From: Endozoicomonas sp. SCSIO W0465
Lineage (GTDB): Bacteria; Pseudomonadota; Gammaproteobacteria; Pseudomonadales; Endozoicomonadaceae
Reading direction: 5' to 3'
Assembly: GCF_023716865.1 (NCBI RefSeq)
Contig: NZ_CP092417.1
Coordinates: 226,001 to 290,000, forward strand
DNA: 64,000 nucleotides
Below are positions 1-8,436 of this stretch, piece by piece. A program made the translations under genes and the position numbers. The stretch's first letter is position 1, and each line of letters starts with the position of its first letter. The notes under the pieces are model-generated. The model was not told the DNA's origin, made no database searches, and worked only from the letters and a program-made list of their open reading frames with translations.

Positions 1-53
1 TGCCATTTTTGGCGATGATTACTGGGAAGGCATTTAATAACCTCAAATGAAGA

Positions 54-91
54 ATACGAACCTTTGCCTACACCCCGGTCAGGGTTCGTAT
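54..91. other. Stem-loop-forming inverted repeat downstream of the kinase gene
   Basis: ATACGAACC (54-62) and GGTTCGTAT (83-91) form a perfect 9-bp stem around a 20-nt loop, 90 bp past the stop of the leftward kinase gene. There is no clear T-run on either side, so it may be a weak terminator or a repeat end. Nothing else is visible in bases 1-180. Confidence 0.4.
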
Positions 92-180
92 CGAAATATC
101 TTATCCCGCCTCATTGAACGCTAAGTCTCCTGCCGGGTTTACCCATTTGTCATCAGCTGTATATGCTCATCCCCCCACGC

Positions 181-1419
181 TTACAGTTCAATATTCTTCA
201 GGAAAGGGCTATCCAGTGCTTTAGCTACCGTCATCCGTTGCCTTGGGTGATCCCGTAACAGACCTTTTACCAGTCGTACTGCTTCCGGGTTAACGCCCAG
301 ACTCTCCATTTTGGCAATGGCCTGCTCCCGTCCATTGCGTTTGACTGCGATGATCTCCGCAACCGTTCCTAATCTGGTATTGTCTGGTCGATGGAAATAA
401 TTCGTTCCTGTCAACAGCTCTGTTAGCACCACGCCCAGAGACCAGGCATCTGCAGCCTTTAAGTCGACGTTGCGATAAATCAGGCTGTCAGCTGGTTTAT
501 ATAAACTGGCGCCAATAGAAAAATAGAGCAGTAAGTCTGCCAGACTGGAATGCTTTCTGGTTAAATCGATGTAGGAATCCTGCACATTTTTCGCCATGCC
601 AAAGTCGATCAGTTTCAGACGACCTGCACCATCAACCAGAAAGTTTTGCGGTTTTATATCCCGATGAACAAAACCTTTGTTGTGTAACGATGCAACCGCT
701 AATGTAGCTTGCTTGAATAAACGGGCAATCAGTTTTTCATCACCGGGAGAGATGGTTGAATCGGTAACGTTGGCAAAATCTTTCCCGTTGTCTTTTTCGG
801 GCTCTGCAGAAGCTGATTGGTTGCCAGTTTCTGTAAAAATATCTCGGGTTCCCGTGCTGTTAAACTTGCCGATTAATGATTCCATACTGCTACCATGAAG
901 TGGAGTATGGATCACGCCGTCAACCATTTCATGGGCGATCACATAATCACCGGTGCATCTCAAGGCCACTTCGTACTCTTTTTCCGTTGAATTGTATCCT
1001 GCCATCATGAGCTCCAAATCATTTTCTGCCTCTGTCATTTGCTCAAAGGTGATATAGTTTTTGGAATAGAGTGTGGCTAGTCGATTAAGTAAACGGGTAT
1101 GGCCACGATCAAGATCTGCCTTTCCGTAATAGAGCTTTTTGGCTACCTTGAAACTGTGGTTATGACGACACAGGTTCAGATGACCAAAGCATCCTGTACC
1201 TACAACAATAGGCTGGCCATTGCGATCAGCCAGCGAAATAATACGCTCAGACACGCGACAGCAATCTTTACCCCGAACCATTACGTACACTCGCATGAGC
1301 TTATTTCTGCAAGTCAGAGCCATTTTTTTCAGGTTTCTTCCCAGCCAACTACCTTGATTCTCTTGAGGGAGTTCTTCTATACGGTGTGGGTGCTCTATCA
1401 TAGATTTTGTTATTTTCAT
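181..1419 (-). CDS. Eukaryotic-type Ser/Thr protein kinase
   Basis: The 412-aa protein carries the full set of Hanks-type kinase landmarks: a glycine-rich loop GTGCFG (74-79), a VAKK lysine (K94), the catalytic loop HRDIKPQN (252-259), DFG (272-274) and the DAWSLG segment (324-329). It is therefore probably an active kinase transferring phosphate from ATP to protein Ser/Thr. About 75 N-terminal residues of unknown function precede the kinase fold, and a low-complexity insert (about 175-225) sits between the lobes. No transmembrane segment or PASTA-type sensor is visible, so it is probably soluble or secreted. The ATG has a purine-rich AGGGA upstream. It stands alone, divergent from znuA, with no phosphatase partner next to it. 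A role in the cell or in a host is not shown by the sequence. Confidence 0.85.
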   Translation of the reverse strand: MKITKSMIEHPHRIEELPQENQGSWLGRNLKKMALTCRNKLMRVYVMVRGKDCCRVSERIISLADRNGQPIVVGTGCFGHLNLCRHNHSFKVAKKLYYGKADLDRGHTRLLNRLATLYSKNYITFEQMTEAENDLELMMAGYNSTEKEYEVALRCTGDYVIAHEMVDGVIHTPLHGSSMESLIGKFNSTGTRDIFTETGNQSASAEPEKDNGKDFANVTDSTISPGDEKLIARLFKQATLAVASLHNKGFVHRDIKPQNFLVDGAGRLKLIDFGMAKNVQDSYIDLTRKHSSLADLLLYFSIGASLYKPADSLIYRNVDLKAADAWSLGVVLTELLTGTNYFHRPDNTRLGTVAEIIAVKRNGREQAIAKMESLGVNPEAVRLVKGLLRDHPRQRMTVAKALDSPFLKNIEL

Positions 1420-1603
1420 GGCGCTATTCCCTGTTGACGTGATATTTCCCTATTACCTGAAAATTTCCATTCAAGTAGTTAACCATTTTCTTTCACATAG
1501 ATGGCTGACAGGCTGGTCAGATAAGCTAACAGCTTGATTTCCAATATAATGTTTTTTTAACGTAAGGCTGAACAAACGGTGGGGGATCTTTTTTCAAATT
1601 AGG

Positions 1604-1620
1604 ATGTTATATTATAACGT
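1604..1620. promoter_or_regulatory. Zur-box-like operator in front of znuA
   Basis: ATGTTATATTATAACGT is an inverted repeat with 8-bp arms (one mismatch) around a central T. It closely matches the known gammaproteobacterial Zur box core (GTTATANTATAAC). It ends 22 bp before the chosen znuA ATG, which predicts zinc-dependent repression by Zur. It also overlaps an upstream in-frame ATG, so that codon is unlikely to be the real start. Confidence 0.8.
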
Positions 1621-1642
1621 TTTAAAAAAAAGCGGTTTTTGT

Positions 1643-2557
1643 ATGCAGTTTGTTCCTGTTAAACAATTGCTGGTGACGGTATGGCTCATAACGGTCAGCT
1701 TCTTTGCCAGTGCTGAGCCACCCAGGGTTCTTGCCAGTATCAAGCCCTTGCAGCTGATTGCCCAGGCGGTTACCGAGGGGGTTACGGAGGCTGATGTATT
1801 GTTACCGCCGGGCAGTTCTCCCCATAGTCATAGCCTGAAGCCCTCTGATGCCCGTAAATTGCGGAGTGCAGATATCATTTTTTGGGTAGGTCCTTCAATG
1901 GAGACTTTCCTGCCAAAAATGTTGGCCTCTGCAAAGGGGGGAAAGGCAGTATCCATGATGGATATTCACGGGATTCGCCTGCGCGGCAGTGATGAGGATG
2001 GGCATCATATTCATGTGCATGGTGAGCATCATGATCATGGCGACTATGATCCTCATATCTGGCTGAGTACAGATAATGCAAGGGTTATTGCCCGAGAGAT
2101 GACTCGTGTATTGGTGTCTGTGGATAAGGTTAACCAACCTCGTTATCAGAGTAACCTTAATCGTTTTCTGAAAAGCATGGATCAGACAGACTCACGTAAC
2201 GGTCAGAAAGTAGAGCAATCAGGAAAGAAGCCTTTTTTCGTTTTTCATAATGCCTATGGTTATTTGCAAGAGCAGTATGGGTTGGAAGTTGCTGGCTATT
2301 TCACAATGAATCCTGAGCAGCAGCCCGGGGCCCGGCATCTGGTAAGACTGAAAGGGCATTTGGACAAAGCCGGTGCAACGTGTATTTTTAGGGAACCACA
2401 GTTCCAGCCTGCCTATATAGAGCGGCTGACTGAGGGACTGTCAGTCAGCGTAGGTGTGCTTGACCCATTAGCGGAAAATATCCAATCCGGACCTGAAAGC
2501 TATGCCAAGTTTATCAATCAGCTTGTGGATAGCATCACCAGCTGTACTCAGGGTTAG
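1643..2557 (+). CDS. znuA: Zinc ABC transporter periplasmic substrate-binding protein ZnuA
   Basis: This is a periplasmic Zn(II)-binding lipocalin-independent cluster A-I binding protein that delivers zinc to a ZnuBC permease. From the ATG at 1643 it has 304 aa, beginning with a hydrophobic signal peptide that ends near FASA. Visible features are the HSHS ligand segment (about residues 61-64), an Asp/His-rich loop (about 118-135), DPHIW, a later His in HNAYGY and the C-terminal LDPLA. Together these give the usual His/His/His/Asp site. Two Cys near the C-terminal half could form the ZnuA disulfide. The start at 1643 is preferred over the in-frame ATG at 1604 because the latter lies inside the Zur box. 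znuC and znuB are not adjacent in this window. Confidence 0.92.
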   Translation: MQFVPVKQLLVTVWLITVSFFASAEPPRVLASIKPLQLIAQAVTEGVTEADVLLPPGSSPHSHSLKPSDARKLRSADIIFWVGPSMETFLPKMLASAKGGKAVSMMDIHGIRLRGSDEDGHHIHVHGEHHDHGDYDPHIWLSTDNARVIAREMTRVLVSVDKVNQPRYQSNLNRFLKSMDQTDSRNGQKVEQSGKKPFFVFHNAYGYLQEQYGLEVAGYFTMNPEQQPGARHLVRLKGHLDKAGATCIFREPQFQPAYIERLTEGLSVSVGVLDPLAENIQSGPESYAKFINQLVDSITSCTQG

Positions 2558-2603
2558 GAGTTGTCCCAAAATAACGTCCCTAAATTCTGATACTCCGGAC
2601 TCC

Positions 2604-2663
2604 GTTCGGGCTGAGCCTGTCAAAGTCCAGTGCTTCGACCCTTCGACTTCGCTCAGGGTGAAC
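2604..2663. repeat. Interspersed palindromic repeat
   Basis: The stretch pairs GGGCTGAGCCTGTCAAAG with the later CTTCGACTTCGCTCAGGG as an imperfect inverted repeat. It resembles the TTCGACTTCGCTCAGG-type intergenic repeats common in many bacterial genomes. It lies between the convergent znuA and usher genes. Confidence 0.5.
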
Positions 2664-2731
2664 AGAGTTGAGGAAAGAATTAAAGGACAATTCCTAAGGC
2701 GGCAAGCAATGAAAGCAGCCGCCAGCCTGAA

Positions 2732-5284
2732 TCATAGGCATTTCAACGTGCCAACCAGCCCCACACCGCCCCGCTTCTGATAATTTTCCGGAATCGTTGC
2801 TGTACAGGTTTTGCCTTCGGCCAGGTTGACCCGCAGCTTGTTATCCTTCGTGGTCATACTCATTTGGAAAATGCCGAACTGATCGGTTCTGGCAAAGCCG
2901 GTTTCCTGGGGAATAGTGACATTGCCCAAGGCGTCACCCTGGCGATTCACCAGTTTACCCAGCAGTATCAGCTCCTCTTGTGCCGAGAAAGACACACTCT
3001 CCACATTGCCGGGATAGAGGGTAATGCTCCGTTCTCCCTGGTCATAACGGTAAAACTCATCACCCCGGGGACGAATGCCCACCCGGTAGGTGCCGTAGGG
3101 AGAGAGGGGAACCACCGTATTACTGTCGCCTGTGGCAATGCCCACATTGGAGCCATTAACCGTTACATCAAACCGGGCAGAAGGGCTGCCTTCAATCCCC
3201 ACCATCACGGCACTGTCCGCCCGGTTGCCGCCACCGATACCGGCGCCTTCGGCATTAATGGCAAATGAGGTTTCTATCCGACCATTGTAATTGGTGTAAG
3301 ACTCCTGATTGCCCTGGTTACCGGTAGGGTCAATATAATCCGCCGAGAGTTCCCCAAGGAAGCGGGCGTGTTCGTATTTGATATCGCCTCCCAGTAAGCG
3401 CTGGTCACCGGACAGGTCGTCATAACGCACTCCCAGTTCACCGGAGCCGTGCAGAATTTCCTCCTGATACCAGCGGGAATCCAGGGCATAACCTACATTA
3501 GTGTCTGAAGGCTGGCCCTGATCCTGTTCCCAGCGTCCCTCTCCCCGGATATCGTAGTTCCAGTCAGGAGTACTGTGGCGCAGGGTCAGGCCGATATTGC
3601 CAGCCTTGTCACCGTCACTTTCCGAGTAGTCCAGCTCCAGATCCAGGTCATAATCACCGAACTGTGCCACATTTCGGGACCAGGAGAGGGAGTAAATGGT
3701 GGTCTCGTCGTCCTCATCCGTGACCAGCGACGGCTCATTACCAATCTGCTGATTATAGGAGTAGGAACCGGACAGATTGCCCCCCAGCAAACTGGTGGAC
3801 AACGACAGGGAACGACTTTCGTAGCTCTCATCCAGCAATCGCACCGGATTCTCTTCCCCGGCATCAAGGTTCGATGGGTAATCATCATTCCACAAACGCT
3901 GGTGGAAATAACTGAGATGGACCGGCCCCAGGGCTGCGGATGTTTCCAGTACCAGCCCCTTGGCGCTGTTGCTGCCCACCATACCGGTCATGGCGATATC
4001 CCAGCCGTCGCCCTGATAAAAGTATTCTGCCTCTACAGACTGTTCATCATCGGTTGCCGCCCCTCGCAGTTCCAAAGACGAACTATCCGTTACTCGTCGT
4101 GCAACCCCGCCGCGCAGCAGCCACTCTTCAAGGTTTTCCGGCAGGGTTTCGTCTTCATCACGCTCAGTCATCTGGCCACCCTCGAGATACCAGAGCAGCT
4201 CATCAGAAGGGGGCAGTCGTACGGACTTGCTATAAAACCGGGTCAGTTCTTGCTCCAGTACTGAGCCGTTGTAAATTCGGATCGTAACGTTATAGGAACC
4301 CTGGGGAAACGAACGGGTATCAATCTCCTGACTGCCCGCCTCCAGGGAAGTGGCATAGATCAGCCGGTTATCCCGCAGGACTTCAACCCGACGACGGCCA
4401 TTGGTGAAGATACGGATGGGCGTCGAGCTGATATCGGCAGTATCCAGCCGGGAATTCATCGAGCTGCCCAGCTTGACCCCCAACACCTGCTGGCTGCCAG
4501 CAAACTGTGGTGTCATTACGCCGCTGGAATCCAGAAAGCCACCGCCCATCTGCAGGCCTCTGGCATCCCGTGCCAGGTACAGGGTGTCGATCTGGAAACT
4601 GTTGTCTCTGCTGTAGTCCCAGTTGGCCACCAGGTGGTTCTCCTGCCAGCCCACCAGGGTATTACCAAACAGCGAATAGTTATTTTCGCTATCGCCCAGC
4701 CCGGTAACGCCACTGCTCACTGCCGACAATCCCTGGATCATGCCGAGGGAGCTGTTGGAGTCCGGCAGGTACTTGCTTTGTTGAATGGTTTGTACCTGCA
4801 AATACGGTTCGGCAATAAAGATATCGCCACGAAAACGGGTGGCATCAAAAATCACTCCCGCCACTGCCGGGTTCAGTGTGCCACACTGGGTATCCCCCGC
4901 CTGCATACAGACTTGGCTGGGGTTGGAAAAGATCTCGCCGGATAACGCAGCCGTGACTGCATCTGGCCGGGCAATGGTGCTGATTCGGTCCAGCAACGCC
5001 CTGGGATCGGCGATGGTGATGGTATCCGGCGTGTAGGCAACTGTGGTGGAGGTCAGGTAGCGGCCTCCGTAATAAAAATCGGCTACTGTCGTTTGTGGCT
5101 CGGCCATGTCCCTGAACTCTTCAGGAATCTGGCTCAACTCCAAACCAAACGGGGTCTTGGGTTTAGCGGCAGGTAGTGTATTGTCAACTTCCGCAACAGC
5201 GGACAGGGAGACGGAGCCCACAAAAACGGAGCAGATGGCCAGCAGGGAAATGCCCTTGTTCTGTCGGTAACTGTGCGCTTTCAT
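2732..5284 (-). CDS. Outer-membrane usher of a CS1/alpha-type fimbrial system
   Basis: The protein would assemble pilins across the outer membrane. It has 850 aa from the ATG at 5284, with a signal peptide (hydrophobic core LLAICSVFVGSVSL), an N-terminal periplasmic part, and a long beta-rich centre with many alternating Tyr/Ser/Asp strands (about 380-680). A C-terminal carboxypeptidase-like domain follows, with the pattern seen in TcfC/CooC ushers. The reading frame extends 30 codons further upstream, but the internal ATG overlaps the stop of the preceding pilin gene as ATGA, which indicates translational coupling and sets the start. It is the last gene of a leftward operon (two pilins, large pilin/adhesin, usher). 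The only chaperone gene seen is IS-disrupted, so export may be non-functional. Confidence 0.85.
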   Translation of the reverse strand: MKAHSYRQNKGISLLAICSVFVGSVSLSAVAEVDNTLPAAKPKTPFGLELSQIPEEFRDMAEPQTTVADFYYGGRYLTSTTVAYTPDTITIADPRALLDRISTIARPDAVTAALSGEIFSNPSQVCMQAGDTQCGTLNPAVAGVIFDATRFRGDIFIAEPYLQVQTIQQSKYLPDSNSSLGMIQGLSAVSSGVTGLGDSENNYSLFGNTLVGWQENHLVANWDYSRDNSFQIDTLYLARDARGLQMGGGFLDSSGVMTPQFAGSQQVLGVKLGSSMNSRLDTADISSTPIRIFTNGRRRVEVLRDNRLIYATSLEAGSQEIDTRSFPQGSYNVTIRIYNGSVLEQELTRFYSKSVRLPPSDELLWYLEGGQMTERDEDETLPENLEEWLLRGGVARRVTDSSSLELRGAATDDEQSVEAEYFYQGDGWDIAMTGMVGSNSAKGLVLETSAALGPVHLSYFHQRLWNDDYPSNLDAGEENPVRLLDESYESRSLSLSTSLLGGNLSGSYSYNQQIGNEPSLVTDEDDETTIYSLSWSRNVAQFGDYDLDLELDYSESDGDKAGNIGLTLRHSTPDWNYDIRGEGRWEQDQGQPSDTNVGYALDSRWYQEEILHGSGELGVRYDDLSGDQRLLGGDIKYEHARFLGELSADYIDPTGNQGNQESYTNYNGRIETSFAINAEGAGIGGGNRADSAVMVGIEGSPSARFDVTVNGSNVGIATGDSNTVVPLSPYGTYRVGIRPRGDEFYRYDQGERSITLYPGNVESVSFSAQEELILLGKLVNRQGDALGNVTIPQETGFARTDQFGIFQMSMTTKDNKLRVNLAEGKTCTATIPENYQKRGGVGLVGTLKCL

Positions 5285-6252
5285 AGGGCTCTCACTCTGA
5301 CAGTCAGGGTACCGGTATAACGACCTGCGGAGGTTTTCATCACCTCCTCTGGCGGTAGATTCAGTTTTACCCACAGATTACGGGTGGCGCCACACTCCCG
5401 GAAATTGCCCGTCAACCACTCGGAGAGTCCGGCCGTTTGCCAGTCGTTGGGTTCTATCCGGTGATAGGCGTTTGACTGACCACGGTACTCAGCGTTATAG
5501 GCAAGCTCACCCCCCTTGCCCCTGAGGGCAAAACTGCCCTGTTCACCACTGCCTTCGAGTCTCACATCAAACGGCTTTGATGCGTCCCGGGTGTAAACGC
5601 AGAAACTGTTTTCTGCGCTAAAACGGTTGCCCGAATGCAGATAAAAACGGTCATCAGGGGAATAGATGCCGATGGTTGAGCGGGTATTTTCATAAGTCAG
5701 GGTCACTGTCTGTTTCACCGGCCCACCCTGCCCACTGTTGATCCATATCTCCAGGCGGGTTTGGTATTGAACGCCGGGGATGGCGCCTTCATCAATAACG
5801 ACAAAGGACAATGGCTTGCATACCCGTCCGCCTGTTTTGACCTGACCGGATTCCGGGCATTGAGAGTACTGGTGAGTGGCGGTTTGGTTGTTATTGGGCT
5901 TGACGGTATTGATGGTTTCCGGTTGGTAAGGGCCGCCGGGCGTCAATTGCTTGTAGGGAAAATCAAGATGGACCTTAACGCTGCCGCCACTTTCTCCGCG
6001 GTGGCTTTCAGGCTTGAGATGGAAATAGTGCTGATCCCCTTGGTTGCCAAATTCCGGGGCCACTCTAACAGTGAAGGATGAACTGTCCGCCAGAGTCATA
6101 TCCAGCACAACCTGACCGGTGATCTTCCGGTCACTCAGGTGGATACTGTTCCGGCTCAGGCGCAGGGAATCCTCGGCCCTGAGTTCAGGGGCAAACATTG
6201 TCGGCAGGGTTGCAAACAGTAACAGCAGGGTACAACTTCTGATTTTATTCAT
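5281..6252 (-). CDS. Large two-domain fimbrial subunit, probable tip adhesin
   Basis: This 323-aa exported protein has a signal peptide (LLLLFATLPTMFA) and four or more Cys residues. Its C-terminal strand motif (AGRYTGTLTVRVRAL) matches the C-termini of the two smaller pilins upstream. By analogy to CooD/CfaE-type minor subunits, the extra N-terminal domain would bind a receptor and the C-terminal half would dock to the pilin fibre; that role is inferred. It overlaps the usher gene by 4 bp (ATGA) and lies about 100 bp downstream of the 185-aa pilin, so it belongs to the same operon. Confidence 0.7.
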   Translation of the reverse strand: MNKIRSCTLLLLFATLPTMFAPELRAEDSLRLSRNSIHLSDRKITGQVVLDMTLADSSSFTVRVAPEFGNQGDQHYFHLKPESHRGESGGSVKVHLDFPYKQLTPGGPYQPETINTVKPNNNQTATHQYSQCPESGQVKTGGRVCKPLSFVVIDEGAIPGVQYQTRLEIWINSGQGGPVKQTVTLTYENTRSTIGIYSPDDRFYLHSGNRFSAENSFCVYTRDASKPFDVRLEGSGEQGSFALRGKGGELAYNAEYRGQSNAYHRIEPNDWQTAGLSEWLTGNFRECGATRNLWVKLNLPPEEVMKTSAGRYTGTLTVRVRAL

Positions 6253-6350
6253 TATCCCGAACCATTTTTTACGAACAACTGAAATCCCTGGGCATTTAAA
6301 TCAACCTGTTAACAACGCTATTGGTATTTATCAATCCATGGATTAATGAT

Positions 6351-6908
6351 CTACTTTGCCTGTACAGTGATGGTGAAATTTGCGGAATACTTCCCCGGAG
6401 CGCGGGAATAAAGATGATTCAGGTCCTTATTAAACAGCGCTAAGGTGTGCGTTGGTTCACTGGTATCAAAGCTGGCATGGGTCTCACCTTCAATTCCCGC
6501 AGAGGGAACCGTTTTCAGGTCATCAATAGTGGCGGCATCCTGTTCACCCAGGCCAACATGAATAAACATTTTTTGTTTCGCTTCTTTATTGGCCAGAAAG
6601 TACTTTCTGCGTTTATTGCCTTCAGAGCTTTTCACCTTCAGTAAAAAACCTTTGCTTTTTTCCACACTGGCGCCATTGCGAACCACATAAAATTTCAACA
6701 GGTCTGACTGAATGGTGCCATTATCCTGCACGGTAAGAGGAACGGTTTCGGGTAACCCTCCTACCTTGATAAAATCCGGTATCTCGGCACTGACCTGCAT
6801 ATCCACAGACGCTGAATTCTTTTCATTGGCACCGATTGCCAGGGAACCTGTCAGGAGAACCGCACTGATTAATGAATTGACCAATGAAAAAAAGCGTGTT
6901 GTTTTCAT
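6351..6908 (-). CDS. Fimbrial subunit (CS1-type pilin-like)
   Basis: The 185-aa protein has a Sec signal peptide cleaved near AIGANE. An N-terminal strand (SVDMQVSAEIPDFI) could donate to a neighbouring subunit, and the terminal strand PGKYSANFTITVQAK ends like the neighbouring 192-aa pilin. There is no Cys pair, as is usual in alpha-fimbrial pilins. It sits between the 192-aa pilin and the large adhesin-like subunit on the same strand. Whether it is the major or a minor pilin cannot be told from sequence. Confidence 0.7.
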   Translation of the reverse strand: MKTTRFFSLVNSLISAVLLTGSLAIGANEKNSASVDMQVSAEIPDFIKVGGLPETVPLTVQDNGTIQSDLLKFYVVRNGASVEKSKGFLLKVKSSEGNKRRKYFLANKEAKQKMFIHVGLGEQDAATIDDLKTVPSAGIEGETHASFDTSEPTHTLALFNKDLNHLYSRAPGKYSANFTITVQAK

Positions 6909-7029
6909 ATTTTACCGCCGCCTTGCAAATAGAAAACCAACGTCGAAAATTAATGATGCTCTTTTGGTTTACAAAATCAGCGGCCTGTTGCTATTTGACA
7001 ACCACAGGCCTACTGATCCGGCCTAAACG

Positions 7030-7608
7030 TTATTTAGCAGCCACAGTCAATCTCAGGGTTGAATCATATTTACCAGGCAGGGCGTCCATATGATCTTTGG
7101 ACTCTACGCCGACATAGAGCATGCTGTCATATTCAAATTCAGTATCCGGCTTCCCATTCACCACTCTGGTGATGCCGTGAGGGGTTTTATACCTCTCATC
7201 CTCAGACACCACACCATTTTCTATTATGGGACCAGAACCGTTTTTATCAGGGTAGAAAGCGACTTGCAGTGGAATGCTGGGTTTTCCTTCCTCCTCATGG
7301 TGCATGGCAAAGTCACCATCAGCGCCAGATTTAGTCTGCGATACTGTTACGGTGTATGGACGTGGGCTTGCTTCGGTAGCGCCGCGCATTTCGATGCTCA
7401 CGTCGACCAGGGCTTCCAGACGGTCAATGCTTATCGTTCCCTCACCCATCTCCACAGTGTTGTCTGCCAGTCTGACCAGAATCATGTCTGGCAGATCCAG
7501 AGTGACATCGAAGTCTGTATACGGGTCGGTATCATGGCCCATGGAGAACGCAGGAACACTCAAGGTGCTGGCAACAATGGCGGCAGCTAACAGAGAGTAT
7601 TTTTTCAT
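7030..7608 (-). CDS. Fimbrial major subunit-like protein (CS1 type)
   Basis: The 192-aa pilin-like protein has a signal peptide ending at PAFS and an acidic mature N-terminus with a donor-strand-like segment (DVTLDLPDMILVRL). The C-terminus is PGKYDSTLRLTVAAK. A strong AAGGAG ribosome binding site precedes the ATG at normal spacing, unlike the other operon members. That, plus first position in the operon, suggests it is the most abundant pilin. Regulation is not evident from the 68 bp upstream. Confidence 0.72.
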   Translation of the reverse strand: MKKYSLLAAAIVASTLSVPAFSMGHDTDPYTDFDVTLDLPDMILVRLADNTVEMGEGTISIDRLEALVDVSIEMRGATEASPRPYTVTVSQTKSGADGDFAMHHEEEGKPSIPLQVAFYPDKNGSGPIIENGVVSEDERYKTPHGITRVVNGKPDTEFEYDSMLYVGVESKDHMDALPGKYDSTLRLTVAAK

Positions 7609-7676
7609 TTTTATTGCTCCTTGTGCACATTCAGGCTTGGTTTGCCTGCTGAAATATGCATTTTTTTAAAGGCCAG

Positions 7677-7838
7677 TTACCTGGCTCTCACCATTACCGT
7701 CAGTACACTCTCATAAGCGCCCGCACGGGCATTGGTGATTGTGTCCTGAGGTACGACAAATGTCAGAGACAGATTGTCGCTATCTTGCTGTACCGGGGCG
7801 AAGCCCAGGCCCGTCTGGAGATCAGGGGACCATTCGCC
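7677..7838 (-). pseudogene. 3' fragment of another fimbrial subunit gene
   Basis: The minus strand encodes about 50 residues running from WSPDLQTGLGFAPV to AGAYESVLTVMVRAR and a TAA stop. This closely resembles the C-terminal strands of the three complete pilins just downstream. The frame closes at a stop at 7887-7889 inside the oppositely oriented chaperone gene, and it has no start codon. It is therefore a decapitated paralogue, and the break lies at about the chaperone start codon. A rearrangement that brought chaperone and pilin genes head to head is the likely origin. Confidence 0.7.
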
Positions 7839-8436
7839 ATGGTTCAGCAAAGATTTCGTTGTCTGGCCGGCATTGCCGGTTTGTTGTTATCCCAGTCTCT
7901 TTTTGCCCAGCTGGCTGTAGATAGAATCATTGTGGATTTCACCGAAGAGTCCCCCAACCGTAACGATGTCCAGTTGCTCAATACCAGTGAAACCGAGACC
8001 CTGTTCATCAATGTGGAGGTGCTGGAGGTGGAGAATCCCGGCACGCCGGAAGAAACCCGGGTGATAATTGATGATCCGTCGAAAATCGGGCTGATCGCCT
8101 CCCCTAACCGGGTGATCATGCCTCCGGGCAGTCGTCGTTTGGTGAGGTTGGTTAACCTGTTTCCGGCTGAAAGCGAAGAGCGCATCTTTCGAGTCAACTT
8201 CTCGCCGGTGGCCGGTGAGTTTGATGCAGAGCAGAGCGCGGTCAAGCTGTTAGTTGGCTACCAGGCGCTGATTATTGTGCGCCCGGAGAAGACGGTATTT
8301 GACCTGGATGGCAAGCGGGAAGGCAATACCCTGACGTTGACCAATAACAGCAACACCAATGTTTACCTTAGCAATATTCGTCAATGCGATGATCAGGAGT
8401 CCGACAGTTGCACCACCTATGTGGAAAACCGTCTCT

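Noticed and set aside
3575..4264. 229-codon frame opposite the usher gene, and several shorter ones nearby
   Set aside because: These are shadows of a GC-rich repetitive beta-barrel gene; no start signals or family resemblance.
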